A stretch of DNA of 64,000 nt, taken from Bog-756 sp963841885. GTDB lineage: Bacteria; Actinomycetota; Acidimicrobiia; Acidimicrobiales; RAAP-2. Shown one piece after another: positions 1-8,375 of the stretch. Both the position numbers and the translations under genes were made by a program. Below the pieces are notes generated by a model that was not told where the DNA came from, searched no databases, and saw nothing but the letters and a program-made list of their open reading frames with translations. The stretch's first letter is position 1. Every line of letters begins with the position of its first letter. Location of the stretch: positions 1 to 64,000 of the forward strand of contig CAWJEK010000015.1 in assembly GCA_963841885.1 (NCBI GenBank). Direction: 5' to 3'.

Positions 1-16
1 TCGCGACATCACAACG

Positions 17-88
17 TGCCCCTGGCAGGAATCGAACCTGCGCTTTCGGCTCCGGAGGCCGACGCTCTATCCGCTGAGCTACAGGGGC
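17..88 (-). tRNA. tRNA-Arg (anticodon CCG)
   Basis: The minus strand folds into a complete 72-nt cloverleaf. It has a 7-bp acceptor stem (GCCCCTG with CAGGGGC, then discriminator A), a D arm GCTC/GAGC, an anticodon stem TCGGC/GCCGA around the loop CTCCGGA, and a T arm GCAGG/CCTGC with the TTCGATT loop. Loop bases 34-36 are CCG, which reads Arg codon CGG. No CCA is encoded. The gene lies 131 bp from, and divergent to, the arginyl-tRNA synthetase gene that charges it. Confidence 0.96.
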
Positions 89-204
89 AGACGGGGCCCG
101 GTTCCGGCCGGCACCGCCGACCACCCGTTCCTCCGAGGAGGCAACTCTACTGCCATCGACGGGACCGGGAGTCCGGCCCACCCGTGGCCCCTCCGGGGAC
201 AACG

Positions 205-210
205 TATCCT
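205..210 (+). promoter_or_regulatory. -10 box of argS, leaderless type
   Basis: TATCCT ends 9 nt before the ATG at 220, where no Shine-Dalgarno sequence is visible. This TANNNT spacing is the usual layout of leaderless actinobacterial mRNAs. I see no convincing -35. Confidence 0.5.
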
Positions 211-219
211 CGTTCCACC

Positions 220-1920
220 ATGTCCCCCCCCGAACCCACCGCTGAACCGTCCGTCGCCGCCGGCCCGACATCGGCCTACCGGCCCGTGCGCGAGCGTCTG
301 GCCGACGCCGTGGCCGCCGCGGTGTCCACCGTCGCGGCCGAGGGTGGACTCGACCTGGCCGTCGATCCCGCTTCGGTGCACCTGGAGCGGCCGGCCCGGC
401 GTGAGCACGGCGACTGGTCCACCAACATCGCCCTGGTCACGGCCAAGAAGGTCGGAACCAACCCCCGTTCCCTGGCCACTTCGCTGCTTGAGGTCCTGAA
501 CCGTCGACTGCCCGACCACGTCGTCGGTGTGGAGATCGCCGGGCCCGGCTTCATCAACTTCCGGCTCGACGACGCCTGGCTGCACGAGGCCCTGGCCGCC
601 GTGCTCGACCAGGGTGAGGGCGGTTATGCCCGACCCGACATCGGGCACGGGGAGCGGGTGCAGGTCGAGTTCATCTCGGCGAATCCCACCGGGCCCATCC
701 ACGTCGGCAACGGCTGGTGGGGCAGCTACGGGGACGCCCTGGCCCGGGTCCTGGCCCGGGCCGGCTACAACGTCAGCCGGGAGTACTACGTCAACGACAC
801 CGGAGGCCAGATCCGCACGCTGGGCTCCAGCCTGCTGGCCCGTAAGGCCGGCGACGAGGTCCCCGAGGGCGGTTACCAGGGCCAGTACGTGACCGACCTG
901 GCCGCCGAGTACGACGGTCCCGACGACGTCACCGAGGCCGGCCGCTGGGCGGCGGACCGGATCCTCGAGCGCATCCGGGCCACCCTCGAGTCGGTGGGCA
1001 TCGTCTTCGACGAGTGGTACTCGCAGGCGTCGATCGAGGAGAGCGGCGCCGTCGACGAGACCATCGCCCTGCTGGCCGACAAGGGCCTGGTCTACGAGCA
1101 GGACGGGGCCACCTGGTTCCGGGCCTCCGAACTCGGGGACAAGCGGGACCGCGTACTCCGCAAGGCCAACGGTGACGCCACCTACCTGGCCGGTGACCTC
1201 GCCTACCACCGCGACAAGTTCCTCGTGCGCGGCTTCGACCGGGTGATCGACGTGTTCGGCGCCGACCATCACGGCCAGGTGGCCAGCCTGGTGGCCGGCG
1301 TGACGGCCATGGGGGTCGACCCGTCGCGGCTCGAGGTCCGGCTCGGCCAGATGGTCTCGTTGGTGGATGGCGACGAGGCCGTCAAGATGGGCAAGCGGGC
1401 CGGGACGGCGATCGACCTCGACACCGTCATCGCCGACATCGGCCCCGACGCCACCCGGATCCTGAGCCTCATGAGCTCGCTCGACCAGGCCGCCACCTTC
1501 GACCTGGCGGCCGTGCGCGAGCAGTCCGCCGAGAACCCCGTCTTCTACGTGCAGATGGCCAGCGCCCGCATCGGCGGGGTGGGTCGCAAGGCCGTCGAGC
1601 GGGACGTGGTCCGGGCCCCGTTGGCCGAGGTGGACCTGTCGCTGCTCACCCACCCCCGTGAGCTCGAGGTGCTGCGCTGCCTGGAGGAGCTGCCCGAGGT
1701 GGTGGCCGACGCCGCCGTCGACCGCGCCCCGACCAAGGTGACCACCTGGGTCCGTCGCCTGGCCTCGTGCTTCCACGGCTTCTACCACGACTGCCCGATC
1801 CTGGCCGACGACGTCGACCCGGACGTCGCCCAGGCACGCCTCTGGCTGGTGGAGGCGTCGCGCATCGGACTGTCCATCGGCCTCGGCCTCCTCGGGGTGC
1901 ATGCGCCCGAGGCCATGTAG
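220..1920 (+). CDS. argS: Arginyl-tRNA synthetase
   Basis: Cytosolic class I aminoacyl-tRNA synthetase that charges tRNA-Arg. The 566-residue product has the family's usual length: an N-terminal tRNA-recognition region, the catalytic Rossmann domain with the HIGH-type motif HVGN at residues 161-164 inside ANPTGPIHVGN, the KMSKS-type motif KMGKR at 389-393, and a C-terminal helical DALR-type anticodon domain. HVGN and KMGKR are variants within the range I know for ArgS. The frame is open upstream to base 16, but that part overlaps the tRNA; the ATG at 220 gives the right N-terminus and sits behind a TATCCT box. The stop lies next to lysA, so the two are probably co-transcribed. Confidence 0.96.
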   Translation: MSPPEPTAEPSVAAGPTSAYRPVRERLADAVAAAVSTVAAEGGLDLAVDPASVHLERPARREHGDWSTNIALVTAKKVGTNPRSLATSLLEVLNRRLPDHVVGVEIAGPGFINFRLDDAWLHEALAAVLDQGEGGYARPDIGHGERVQVEFISANPTGPIHVGNGWWGSYGDALARVLARAGYNVSREYYVNDTGGQIRTLGSSLLARKAGDEVPEGGYQGQYVTDLAAEYDGPDDVTEAGRWAADRILERIRATLESVGIVFDEWYSQASIEESGAVDETIALLADKGLVYEQDGATWFRASELGDKRDRVLRKANGDATYLAGDLAYHRDKFLVRGFDRVIDVFGADHHGQVASLVAGVTAMGVDPSRLEVRLGQMVSLVDGDEAVKMGKRAGTAIDLDTVIADIGPDATRILSLMSSLDQAATFDLAAVREQSAENPVFYVQMASARIGGVGRKAVERDVVRAPLAEVDLSLLTHPRELEVLRCLEELPEVVADAAVDRAPTKVTTWVRRLASCFHGFYHDCPILADDVDPDVAQARLWLVEASRIGLSIGLGLLGVHAPEAM

Positions 1921-1921
1921 C

Positions 1922-3259
1922 GTGCCGGTCCCGACCGGACCGGTCGACCGGGCGCTCCTGCCCGGTACGTCGTCCATCGGTGCCGACGGCCGGCTGTCGA
2001 TCGGGGGCTGCGACGTCCTCGACCTCGTCGCCGAGCACGGCACCCCGCTGTTCGTCTACGACGAGGACCACCTGCGCGCCGCCTGCCGGGAGGCCGTCGC
2101 GGCGTGGGGGGACGGCGTGGCCTACGCCACCAAGGCGTTCCTGTGCGTGGCCATGGCCCGGCTGGCCCACGAGGAGGGGATGTGCCTCGACGTGTCGACG
2201 GGGGGTGAGCTACACGTGGCCCTGACGGCCGGGGTCCCGGCCGACCGCCTGGTGCTCCACGGCAACAACAAGTCCGCCGAGGAGCTGGCCGCCGCCCTGT
2301 CGGTCGGGGTCGGGCGGATCATCGTCGACTCTCTCGACGAGATCGACCGCCTCGAGGCGCTGGTGTCCCATTCCCCGCAGCTGACCGGCGGTCCCGACGA
2401 TGCCGAACCGCTGGTCCGATGGCGGCCGAAGGTGTTGGCCCGCATCACCCCGGGCGTCGAGGTCCACACCCACGAGTTCGTCCGCACCGGCCAGGAGGAC
2501 TCGAAGTTCGGGTTCGGCCTGGGGTCGGGGGCGGCCGCCCGCGCCGTCGAGCGGCTGGCGGCCCTGGACGCCGCCGGCACCCTGGAGTTCGTCGGCATCC
2601 ACGCCCATCTGGGCAGCCAGGTCTTCGCCCTCGAGCCCTTCACCCAGGCGGTCGGGATCCTGGCCGAGTTCTTCGCCCCGCTCGGCCTGCCCGAGCTCGT
2701 CGTCGGGGGCGGTCTGGGGGTGGCCTACGTGAACGGCGAGGAGGCACCGCCCATGGCCCAGTGGGCCAACTCGGTGCGGCGCGCCTGTCGCCAGGCGGGC
2801 ATCCCCGACACCGTGCGGGTCACCGCCGAGCCCGGGCGCTCGATCGTGGCCGCCGCCGGTGTCACCCTGTACCGGGTGGGGACCATCAAGGACGTGCCCG
2901 GGCACCGGACCTACGTGTCGGTCGACGGAGGCATGAGCGACAATCCCCGACCCGTCCTCTACGGCAGTGGCTACGAGGCCTTCCTCCCACGCGAGGCCGA
3001 CGCTCCCCGACCCCTCCCCATCCGGCTGGTGGGCAAGCACTGCGAGACGGGAGACGTGGTGGTGGCCGAGGGTTTCGTGCCCGACGACCTGGCGGTGGAC
3101 GACATCCTGTGCACTCCGGTCACCGGGGCCTACGGCCACTCGATGGCCTCGAACTACAACAAGGTCCCGCGGCCCGCGGTGCTGTTCGTGGCCGGTGGGA
3201 CGGCCCGGACGGTGGTCCGCCGGGAGACCTTCGACGACCTCGTCCGGCTCGACTCCTGA
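1922..3259 (+). CDS. lysA: Diaminopimelate decarboxylase
   Basis: Converts meso-diaminopimelate to L-lysine with PLP, the last step of lysine synthesis. It is a fold-III, Orn/DAP/Arg decarboxylase group protein. The PLP lysine is K71 in AYATKAF; HGNNKS, the glycine loop GGGLGVAY, EPGRS (phosphate binding), the CETGD active-site motif of the second subunit and YGHSMASNYN near the C-terminus are all present. I prefer the GTG at 1922 (445 aa), directly after the argS stop and 8 nt behind GAGG. An ATG at 1901 inside argS would add seven residues and has no ribosome site. A GC-rich hairpin separates it from hom. Confidence 0.95.
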   Translation: MPVPTGPVDRALLPGTSSIGADGRLSIGGCDVLDLVAEHGTPLFVYDEDHLRAACREAVAAWGDGVAYATKAFLCVAMARLAHEEGMCLDVSTGGELHVALTAGVPADRLVLHGNNKSAEELAAALSVGVGRIIVDSLDEIDRLEALVSHSPQLTGGPDDAEPLVRWRPKVLARITPGVEVHTHEFVRTGQEDSKFGFGLGSGAAARAVERLAALDAAGTLEFVGIHAHLGSQVFALEPFTQAVGILAEFFAPLGLPELVVGGGLGVAYVNGEEAPPMAQWANSVRRACRQAGIPDTVRVTAEPGRSIVAAAGVTLYRVGTIKDVPGHRTYVSVDGGMSDNPRPVLYGSGYEAFLPREADAPRPLPIRLVGKHCETGDVVVAEGFVPDDLAVDDILCTPVTGAYGHSMASNYNKVPRPAVLFVAGGTARTVVRRETFDDLVRLDS

Positions 3260-3283
3260 GGGCTGGCTGCACCCCGACGGGAC

Positions 3284-3303
3284 GCCCCCGGCGTTCCGGG
3301 GGC
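3284..3303 (+). terminator. GC hairpin between lysA and hom
   Basis: Perfect 8-bp arms GCCCCCGG (3284-3291) and CCGGGGGC (3296-3303) around the loop CGTT, 24 bp after the lysA stop. There is no T tract, so it is a pause or weak terminator at most. Confidence 0.4.
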
Positions 3304-3330
3304 ACCGTCTCGAAGGGGTAGCGTGACCGG

Positions 3331-4647
3331 GTGACCTCGGCGCCCCCGGCAGAGCGGACCCTGCGTGTCGCCGTGCTCGGCTGTGGCAACGTCGGCAGCG
3401 CCCTGGTCGGCATCGTGCAGGACCGGGCCGACGCCCTGGCCGTCCAGTCGGGAGCCCGCCTGGACATCGCCGGAATCGCGGTCGGGAACCTCGACGCCGC
3501 CCGGGACGACCACGTCCCCCGCGAGCTGTTGACCGCCGACGCCGCCGGGCTGGTGGCCGACCCGTCGGTGGACGTGGTGGTCGAGCTCATCGGTGGTCTG
3601 GAGCCCGCCGGAACCCTGGTGCGCTCCGCCCTGGACGCCGGTAAACCGGTGGTCACGGCCAACAAGGCGTTGCTGGCCTCCCCCGAGGGCGTGGCCCTGC
3701 GGACGCTGGCCCGGGAGCGTGGGGTCGACCTGCTCTACGAGGCCGCCGTCGCCGGGGCCATCCCGCTCGTCCGCGCCCTGCGGGAGTCGCTCACCGGCGA
3801 GCGCATCCACCGGGTCATGGGGATCGTGAACGGGACCACCAACTTCATCCTCACCAAGATGGGGGAGCAGGGGGCCGACTACGCATCGGTGCTGGCCGAG
3901 GCCCAACGGCTGGGTCTGGCCGAACGCGACCCCACGGCCGACGTCGAGGGCTACGACGCGGCGGCCAAGGCGGCCATCCTCGCCGGGGTGGCCTTCGGCT
4001 ACGACGTGTCCGACGACGCCGTGCTGCGGGAGGGGATCACCGGGATCGGGGCCGACGACGTCGAGTTCGCCGACCGGGCCGGTTACGTGATCAAGCTGCT
4101 CGCCATCGTCGAGCGCTGCGGCGTCGACGGCCTGTCGGTCCGGGTCCACCCGGCGCTCGTGCCGGCCTCGCACCCGCTGGCGGGCGTCCGCGACGCCTTC
4201 AACGCCGTCTTCATCGAGGGGGAGGCGGCCGGGGAACTCATGCTCTACGGACAGGGCGCCGGAGGGCTGCCCACGGCCAGCGCGGTGGTGGGGGACCTGA
4301 TCGACGCGGCGCGCAACCTGGTGGCCGGCACCACGGCCCCCGCGCCCGACCGCCAGCCCGCCCACCTGGTGCCGGAAGCCGATCTCCAGGCCGGGTTCTA
4401 CGTGAGCCTCGACGTGGCCGACCGGCCCGGGGTACTCGGGGCGGTCACCACCGCCTTCGGCGCCCACGGGGTGTCGATCCGCTCGGTGGAACAGGAGGGT
4501 GGCGACCAGGACGGCACGGCGGCGCGGCTCGTTTTCGTCACCCACCTGGCGCGCGAGGGCGACCTGCGGGCCACGTTGGCGGACCTCGGCGGACTCGATG
4601 CGGTGGAGCGGATCGGAGGCGTCATGCGGATCGTGGGGGTTACGTGA
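3331..4647 (+). CDS. hom: Homoserine dehydrogenase
   Basis: NAD(P)-dependent reduction of aspartate semialdehyde to homoserine, the branch to threonine, methionine and isoleucine. The 438-residue protein has an N-terminal Rossmann motif VAVLGCGNVGSAL, the ANKALL and GIVNGTTNFILT motifs, the substrate loop DVEGYDAAAKAAILAG, and a C-terminal ACT domain (PGVLGAVTTAFGAHGVSI, about residues 360-435), which in this family gives feedback control by threonine. The GTG at 3331 has no good ribosome site but lies 6 nt behind TAGCGT (3319-3324), so it may start a leaderless mRNA. The stop overlaps thrC by 4 bp. Confidence 0.95.
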   Translation: MTSAPPAERTLRVAVLGCGNVGSALVGIVQDRADALAVQSGARLDIAGIAVGNLDAARDDHVPRELLTADAAGLVADPSVDVVVELIGGLEPAGTLVRSALDAGKPVVTANKALLASPEGVALRTLARERGVDLLYEAAVAGAIPLVRALRESLTGERIHRVMGIVNGTTNFILTKMGEQGADYASVLAEAQRLGLAERDPTADVEGYDAAAKAAILAGVAFGYDVSDDAVLREGITGIGADDVEFADRAGYVIKLLAIVERCGVDGLSVRVHPALVPASHPLAGVRDAFNAVFIEGEAAGELMLYGQGAGGLPTASAVVGDLIDAARNLVAGTTAPAPDRQPAHLVPEADLQAGFYVSLDVADRPGVLGAVTTAFGAHGVSIRSVEQEGGDQDGTAARLVFVTHLAREGDLRATLADLGGLDAVERIGGVMRIVGVT

Positions 4648-5714
4648 GCGCCGGACAGCGGGCCCTCGGCTGGCGGGGGGTGATCGAGGAGTACCGCGAG
4701 TTCCTCCCGGTGTCGGCCGGGACGCCGGTGGTGTCCCTGCTCGAGGGCGGGACCCCGCTGCTCGACGCGCCCCGCCTGTCCGCCCGCGTCGGCGCCCGGG
4801 TGATGCTCAAGATCGAGGGCGCCAACCCGACCGGGTCGTTCAAGGACCGTGGCATGACCATGGCCATCTCCAAGGCCGTGGAGGAAGGGGCCCGGGCGGT
4901 CGTCTGCGCCTCGACCGGCAACACCTCGGCGTCGGCGGCGGCGTTCAGCACCCGGGCCGGCCTGACCTGCGCCGTGCTGATCCCCGAGGGCCACATCGCC
5001 CTGGGCAAGCTGGCCCAGGCCCTCATCCACGGGGCGAAGGTCCTGCAGCTGCGGGGCAACTTCGACCAGGCCCTCGAGATCGTCCGCGAGCTCGGGAACA
5101 AGGCCCCGGTGACGGTGGTCAACTCGGTCAACCCCTACCGCATAGAGGGCCAGAAGTCCGGGGCGTTCGAGATCGTCGACCAGCTGGGCGACGCTCCCGA
5201 GGTGCACTGCATCCCGGTGGGCAACGCCGGCAACATCACCGCCTACTGGAAGGGCTATCTGGAGTTCAAGGAGGCCGGCCGGTCGACCCGGCTGCCGCGC
5301 ATGCTGGGCTTCCAGGCCGCCGGGGCGGCCCCGATCGTCGAAGGCCATCCCGTCGAGCATCCCGACACGGTGGCCACGGCCATCCGGATCGGCAATCCCG
5401 CCAGCTGGTACGGGGCGACCTCCGCGGCGTCCGAGTCGGGCGGCGGGATCGCCGCGGTCACCGACGACCAGATCCTCGAGGCCTACAGGTTCCTGGCGTC
5501 CGAGGAGTCGGTCTTCTGCGAGCCGGCCTCGGCGGCGTCGGTGGCCGGGCTCCTCACCCACGGCCTGCCCGACGGCGTGGGCGCGGCGGCGACCGTGGTC
5601 TGCGTGCTGACCGGCCATGGGCTGAAGGACCCCGACATCGCCATCAGCCAGATCAGCGTGCCGACGGTGGTCGACGCCGACCTCGCCGCCGTGCTGGACG
5701 AGCTGTCACTCTGA
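4644..5714 (+). CDS. thrC: Threonine synthase
   Basis: PLP enzyme that converts O-phosphohomoserine to threonine. The 356-residue form is the short class typical of Actinobacteria. The PLP lysine is K67 in NPTGSFKDRGMT; the STGNTSASAA phosphate-binding loop and the PVGNAGNITAYWKGY glycine loop are clear. The GTG start overlaps the hom stop by 4 bp (GTGA), so translation is coupled. In mycobacteria thrB follows next; here 264 bp without a gene follow and then rho, so the homoserine kinase that supplies this enzyme must be encoded elsewhere. Confidence 0.95.
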   Translation: MSAGQRALGWRGVIEEYREFLPVSAGTPVVSLLEGGTPLLDAPRLSARVGARVMLKIEGANPTGSFKDRGMTMAISKAVEEGARAVVCASTGNTSASAAAFSTRAGLTCAVLIPEGHIALGKLAQALIHGAKVLQLRGNFDQALEIVRELGNKAPVTVVNSVNPYRIEGQKSGAFEIVDQLGDAPEVHCIPVGNAGNITAYWKGYLEFKEAGRSTRLPRMLGFQAAGAAPIVEGHPVEHPDTVATAIRIGNPASWYGATSAASESGGGIAAVTDDQILEAYRFLASEESVFCEPASAASVAGLLTHGLPDGVGAAATVVCVLTGHGLKDPDIAISQISVPTVVDADLAAVLDELSL

Positions 5715-5742
5715 CCCGGGGCCCGGCACCGCCGGGGGGATG

Positions 5743-5772
5743 TTGCCGCATTCGGCCGGGAAGCTGTATGCT
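5743..5772 (+). promoter_or_regulatory. Putative rho promoter
   Basis: TTGCCG (5743-5748), an 18-bp spacer and TATGCT (5767-5772) match a housekeeping-sigma promoter. It would give rho a leader of about 200 nt. Confidence 0.5.
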
Positions 5773-5894
5773 GGTGTCACCTTCGCTTCCGCAATCGGCC
5801 CGTTCGGGCCTGCGGGCGGGACCTTCTGGATCGAGCCACTCGACCAGCCCGTGCCCGGCGTCGGGGGGAGTTGCCCCTGGGACCTGTCCCGGGT

Positions 5895-5952
5895 GACCCA
5901 CCTCCCCACCCCCTTATTTCCCTGGCCTGTGGGATCCCTCCCACCCGCCAAC
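5895..5952 (+). promoter_or_regulatory. C-rich, rut-like stretch in the rho leader
   Basis: This part of the presumed rho 5' leader is strongly C-rich and G-poor on the coding strand (for example CCACCTCCCCACCCCC), unlike the surrounding sequence. Rho loads on such unstructured C-rich RNA, and rho of other bacteria is autoregulated by premature termination in its leader. Regulation here is inferred from composition only. Confidence 0.35.
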
Positions 5953-5978
5953 GAGGACATGCTGAAACGAGGAAGCCG

Positions 5979-7922
5979 ATGACTGCCGAACAGCAGCTCG
6001 AGCGCTCGGTGTTGGAGAGCAAGGAGCGCGATGAGCTCCATGCGATCGCACAGGCTCTGTCTGTGAAGACCACCACCCGGACCAAGAAGGCCGACATCAT
6101 CGACGGCATCCTGAAGGCCACCGGCGTCGGCGTCGACGACGCCCCGGAGGCCCCGCCCGCCCGCCCGCCGCGGACCCCGCGTGGCCGGGGCGCCCAGGCC
6201 GCCGCCGGGACCGCCGACGAGCCCGCCACGACCACCAACGGTGACCACGCCGACACTCCGGAGGAGCCCGCCACTTCGGGACGACGCACTCCGGCCAAGC
6301 TCTCGTTCGCACCGGACGACGATGCGGCCAGTGGAGACGTGGCGACCGAACTCGACTACGACTTCGACGACCTGCCCACCAACGGGTCGACGTCCGGTTC
6401 GACCACGACCGGAGAGCCGTCCACCTCGGACGAGGCGTCCCGGGGTCAGCAGGGTGGCGGTCAGGGCCGCAAGGACAACCAGGGCGGCGGCCAGTCCGGC
6501 AACCAGGGTGGCGGCCAGAACAATCAGAACAACCAGAACAACCAGGGTGGCGGCCAGAACAACCAGAACCAGGGCCGCAACCGCAACCAGAACCAGAACA
6601 ACCAGAACCAGGGCAACCGGAACAACCAGGGCAACCGGAACAACCAGGGCAACCGGAACAACCAGGGTGGCGGCAACGACGACCTGGGCAACCGCCGGTC
6701 CAACCGCCGGCGCCGGGGCCGGGACCGCCAGGGCGGGCCCGAGGGCGATCTGCAGGGCGGCGGCAACCAGGACCAGCAGTACCAGGGGGAGCTCCTCCCG
6801 GTGCGCGGCCTGCTCGACCTGCGGGACGAGGGCTACGGGTTCCTGCGCTGCGAGGGCTACCTGCCCTCCACCAAGGACGTCTACGTCTCCATCAGCCAGG
6901 CGCGCCGATTCGCCCTGCGCAAGGGGGACAGCGTGGAGGGCTTCTGCCGGCCCGCCGGCTCCACCGAGAAGTTCCCGGCCCTCCTCCAGATCGACACGGT
7001 GTCGGGCCTGGACCCCGAGGTCGCCCGCCTCCGGCCCCGGTTCGAGGACCTGACCCCGCTCTTCCCCGACGAGCGTCTCCACCTCGAGATGCCGGGTGAG
7101 AAGGAGAACATGACGGCCCGGATCGTCGACCTCCTGTCGCCGATCGGCAAGGGCCAGCGTGGCCTCATCGTGTCTCCCCCCAAGGCGGGCAAGACCACGG
7201 TGATGAAGCACATCGCCCACTCCATCGAGGCCAACAACCCCGACGTGCACCTGATGGTGCTGCTCGTCGACGAGCGGCCCGAGGAAGTCACCGACATGCG
7301 ACGGTCCGTCAAGGGCGAGGTCGTGGCCTCGACCTTCGACCGACCGGCCGACGAGCACACCGCCGTCGCCGAGCTGACCATCGAGCGGGCCAAGCGCCTG
7401 GTCGAGGCCGGCCGGGACGTGGTGATCATCCTCGACGGCATCACCCGCCTGGCCCGGGCCTACAACCTGGCCGCCCCGGCCACCGGCCGGATCATGTCCG
7501 GTGGTGTGGACTCGGGGGCGCTCTACCCCCCGAAGAAGTTCTTCGGCGCCGCCCGCAACATCGAGGAGGGTGGCTCCCTGACGATTCTCGCCACCGCCCT
7601 GGTGGAGACCGGCTCCAAGATGGACGAGGTCATCTTCGAGGAGTTCAAGGGCACCGGCAACATGGAGCTCCGACTCGACCGGCGCCTCGCCGAGCGGCGG
7701 CTCTACCCGTCGATCGACGTGAACGCCAGCTCCACCCGGCACGAGGAGCTGCTCTTCGACCGGTCGCAGCTCCAGCAGGTGTGGAAGCTCCGCCGGGTGC
7801 TGAACGCCCTGGCCAACGAGGGGAGCGCGGCCGCCGGCCTCGAGCTCCTCATGGACAAGGTCCGGACCACCAAGAGCAACGACGAGTTCCTGGCCGAGAT
7901 CGCCAAGGGCCCGGCCACCTGA
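5979..7922 (+). CDS. rho: Transcription termination factor Rho, with a disordered insert
   Basis: Hexameric RNA-dependent ATPase that ends transcription. The 647 residues run: N-terminal Rho_N helical motif (about 10-45), acidic/Pro/Ala linker, a low-complexity Asn/Gln/Gly/Arg-rich stretch (about 155-270), the OB-fold RNA-binding domain (LLPVRGLLDLRDEGYGFLR onward), then the ATPase core with Walker A PPKAGKTT (K405), Walker B VVIILDGITRLAR and the Q/R-loop region SGGVDSGALYPPKKFFGAARN. E. coli Rho has 419 residues; the excess is the N-terminal insert, a known feature of actinobacterial Rho, but here unusually rich in N and Q. The start at ATG 5979 has GAGGA 5 nt upstream; the frame is open for 36 more codons with no support. 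Confidence 0.96.
   Translation: MTAEQQLERSVLESKERDELHAIAQALSVKTTTRTKKADIIDGILKATGVGVDDAPEAPPARPPRTPRGRGAQAAAGTADEPATTTNGDHADTPEEPATSGRRTPAKLSFAPDDDAASGDVATELDYDFDDLPTNGSTSGSTTTGEPSTSDEASRGQQGGGQGRKDNQGGGQSGNQGGGQNNQNNQNNQGGGQNNQNQGRNRNQNQNNQNQGNRNNQGNRNNQGNRNNQGGGNDDLGNRRSNRRRRGRDRQGGPEGDLQGGGNQDQQYQGELLPVRGLLDLRDEGYGFLRCEGYLPSTKDVYVSISQARRFALRKGDSVEGFCRPAGSTEKFPALLQIDTVSGLDPEVARLRPRFEDLTPLFPDERLHLEMPGEKENMTARIVDLLSPIGKGQRGLIVSPPKAGKTTVMKHIAHSIEANNPDVHLMVLLVDERPEEVTDMRRSVKGEVVASTFDRPADEHTAVAELTIERAKRLVEAGRDVVIILDGITRLARAYNLAAPATGRIMSGGVDSGALYPPKKFFGAARNIEEGGSLTILATALVETGSKMDEVIFEEFKGTGNMELRLDRRLAERRLYPSIDVNASSTRHEELLFDRSQLQQVWKLRRVLNALANEGSAAAGLELLMDKVRTTKSNDEFLAEIAKGPAT
6606..6668 (+). repeat. 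18-bp tandem repeats inside rho
   Basis: The unit AACCAGGGCAACCGGAAC occurs three times head to tail (6606, 6624, 6642) with a partial fourth copy, encoding NQGNRN repeats. Related NNQ and GGGQ units flank it back to about 6440. Slippage here can change the length of Rho's disordered arm without breaking the frame. Confidence 0.85.
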
Positions 7923-7947
7923 CCCCGTCGGTGCCGGTGATCCCCGG

Positions 7948-7967
7948 GGCGGCCCACCGGGGCCGCC
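7948..7967 (+). terminator. GC hairpin after rho
   Basis: Perfect 8-bp arms GGCGGCCC and GGGCCGCC around the loop ACCG, 25 bp after the rho stop. No T tract follows. Confidence 0.4.
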
Positions 7968-8049
7968 GGACGGGGGGAGCGCCGGTTCCGGTACACTCTG
8001 TCCTCTGCAATCGGCGTCCCCACCGGGCACGCCACCACAGGAGATCGCC

Positions 8050-8286
8050 ATGAAGACCGACATCCACCCCGACTACACCGAGGCCCAGGTCCGCTGCTCG
8101 TGCGGGAACACCTTCACCACACGCTCGACCAAGTCCGAGATCCATCTCGAGCTGTGCAACGAGTGCCACCCCTTCTTCACCGGCAAGCAGAAGCTGGTCG
8201 ACTCGGGTGGACGCGTGGAGCGCTTCCAGCGTCGCTACGCCGCCTCCGGTCGTAAGAAGAAGTCGGCCCCGCCCGCCGAGGGCTGA
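8050..8286 (+). CDS. rpmE: 50S ribosomal protein L31, zinc-binding form
   Basis: Large-subunit ribosomal protein at the subunit bridge. The 78-residue product starts MKTDIHPDY, as is typical, and keeps the zinc ligands C16, C18, C36 and C39, so it is the zinc-dependent (C+) form rather than the zinc-free paralog made in zinc starvation. The C-terminus has a basic RKKK tail. AGGAG lies 6 nt before the ATG. A TACACT box at 7992-7997 may give it its own promoter after the rho hairpin. Confidence 0.96.
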   Translation: MKTDIHPDYTEAQVRCSCGNTFTTRSTKSEIHLELCNECHPFFTGKQKLVDSGGRVERFQRRYAASGRKKKSAPPAEG

Positions 8287-8375
8287 GTCCCGACGCCGGC
8301 CCCGGCCGGCCCCGCCACACCCGGTGCCCCGGCTCCTCGCCGGAGTGAGTAGCGGGTGACGCTACCCTTCTCCCC

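Noticed and set aside
79..2043. Long minus-strand frame opposite argS
   Set aside because: Gly/Val/His-rich translation without motifs, a mirror of a conserved gene in GC-rich DNA.
5706..8063. 785-codon minus-strand frame covering rho
   Set aside because: A shadow of rho; its repeats of LVVPVALVV simply mirror the N/Q-rich coding repeats. No ribosome site or domain.
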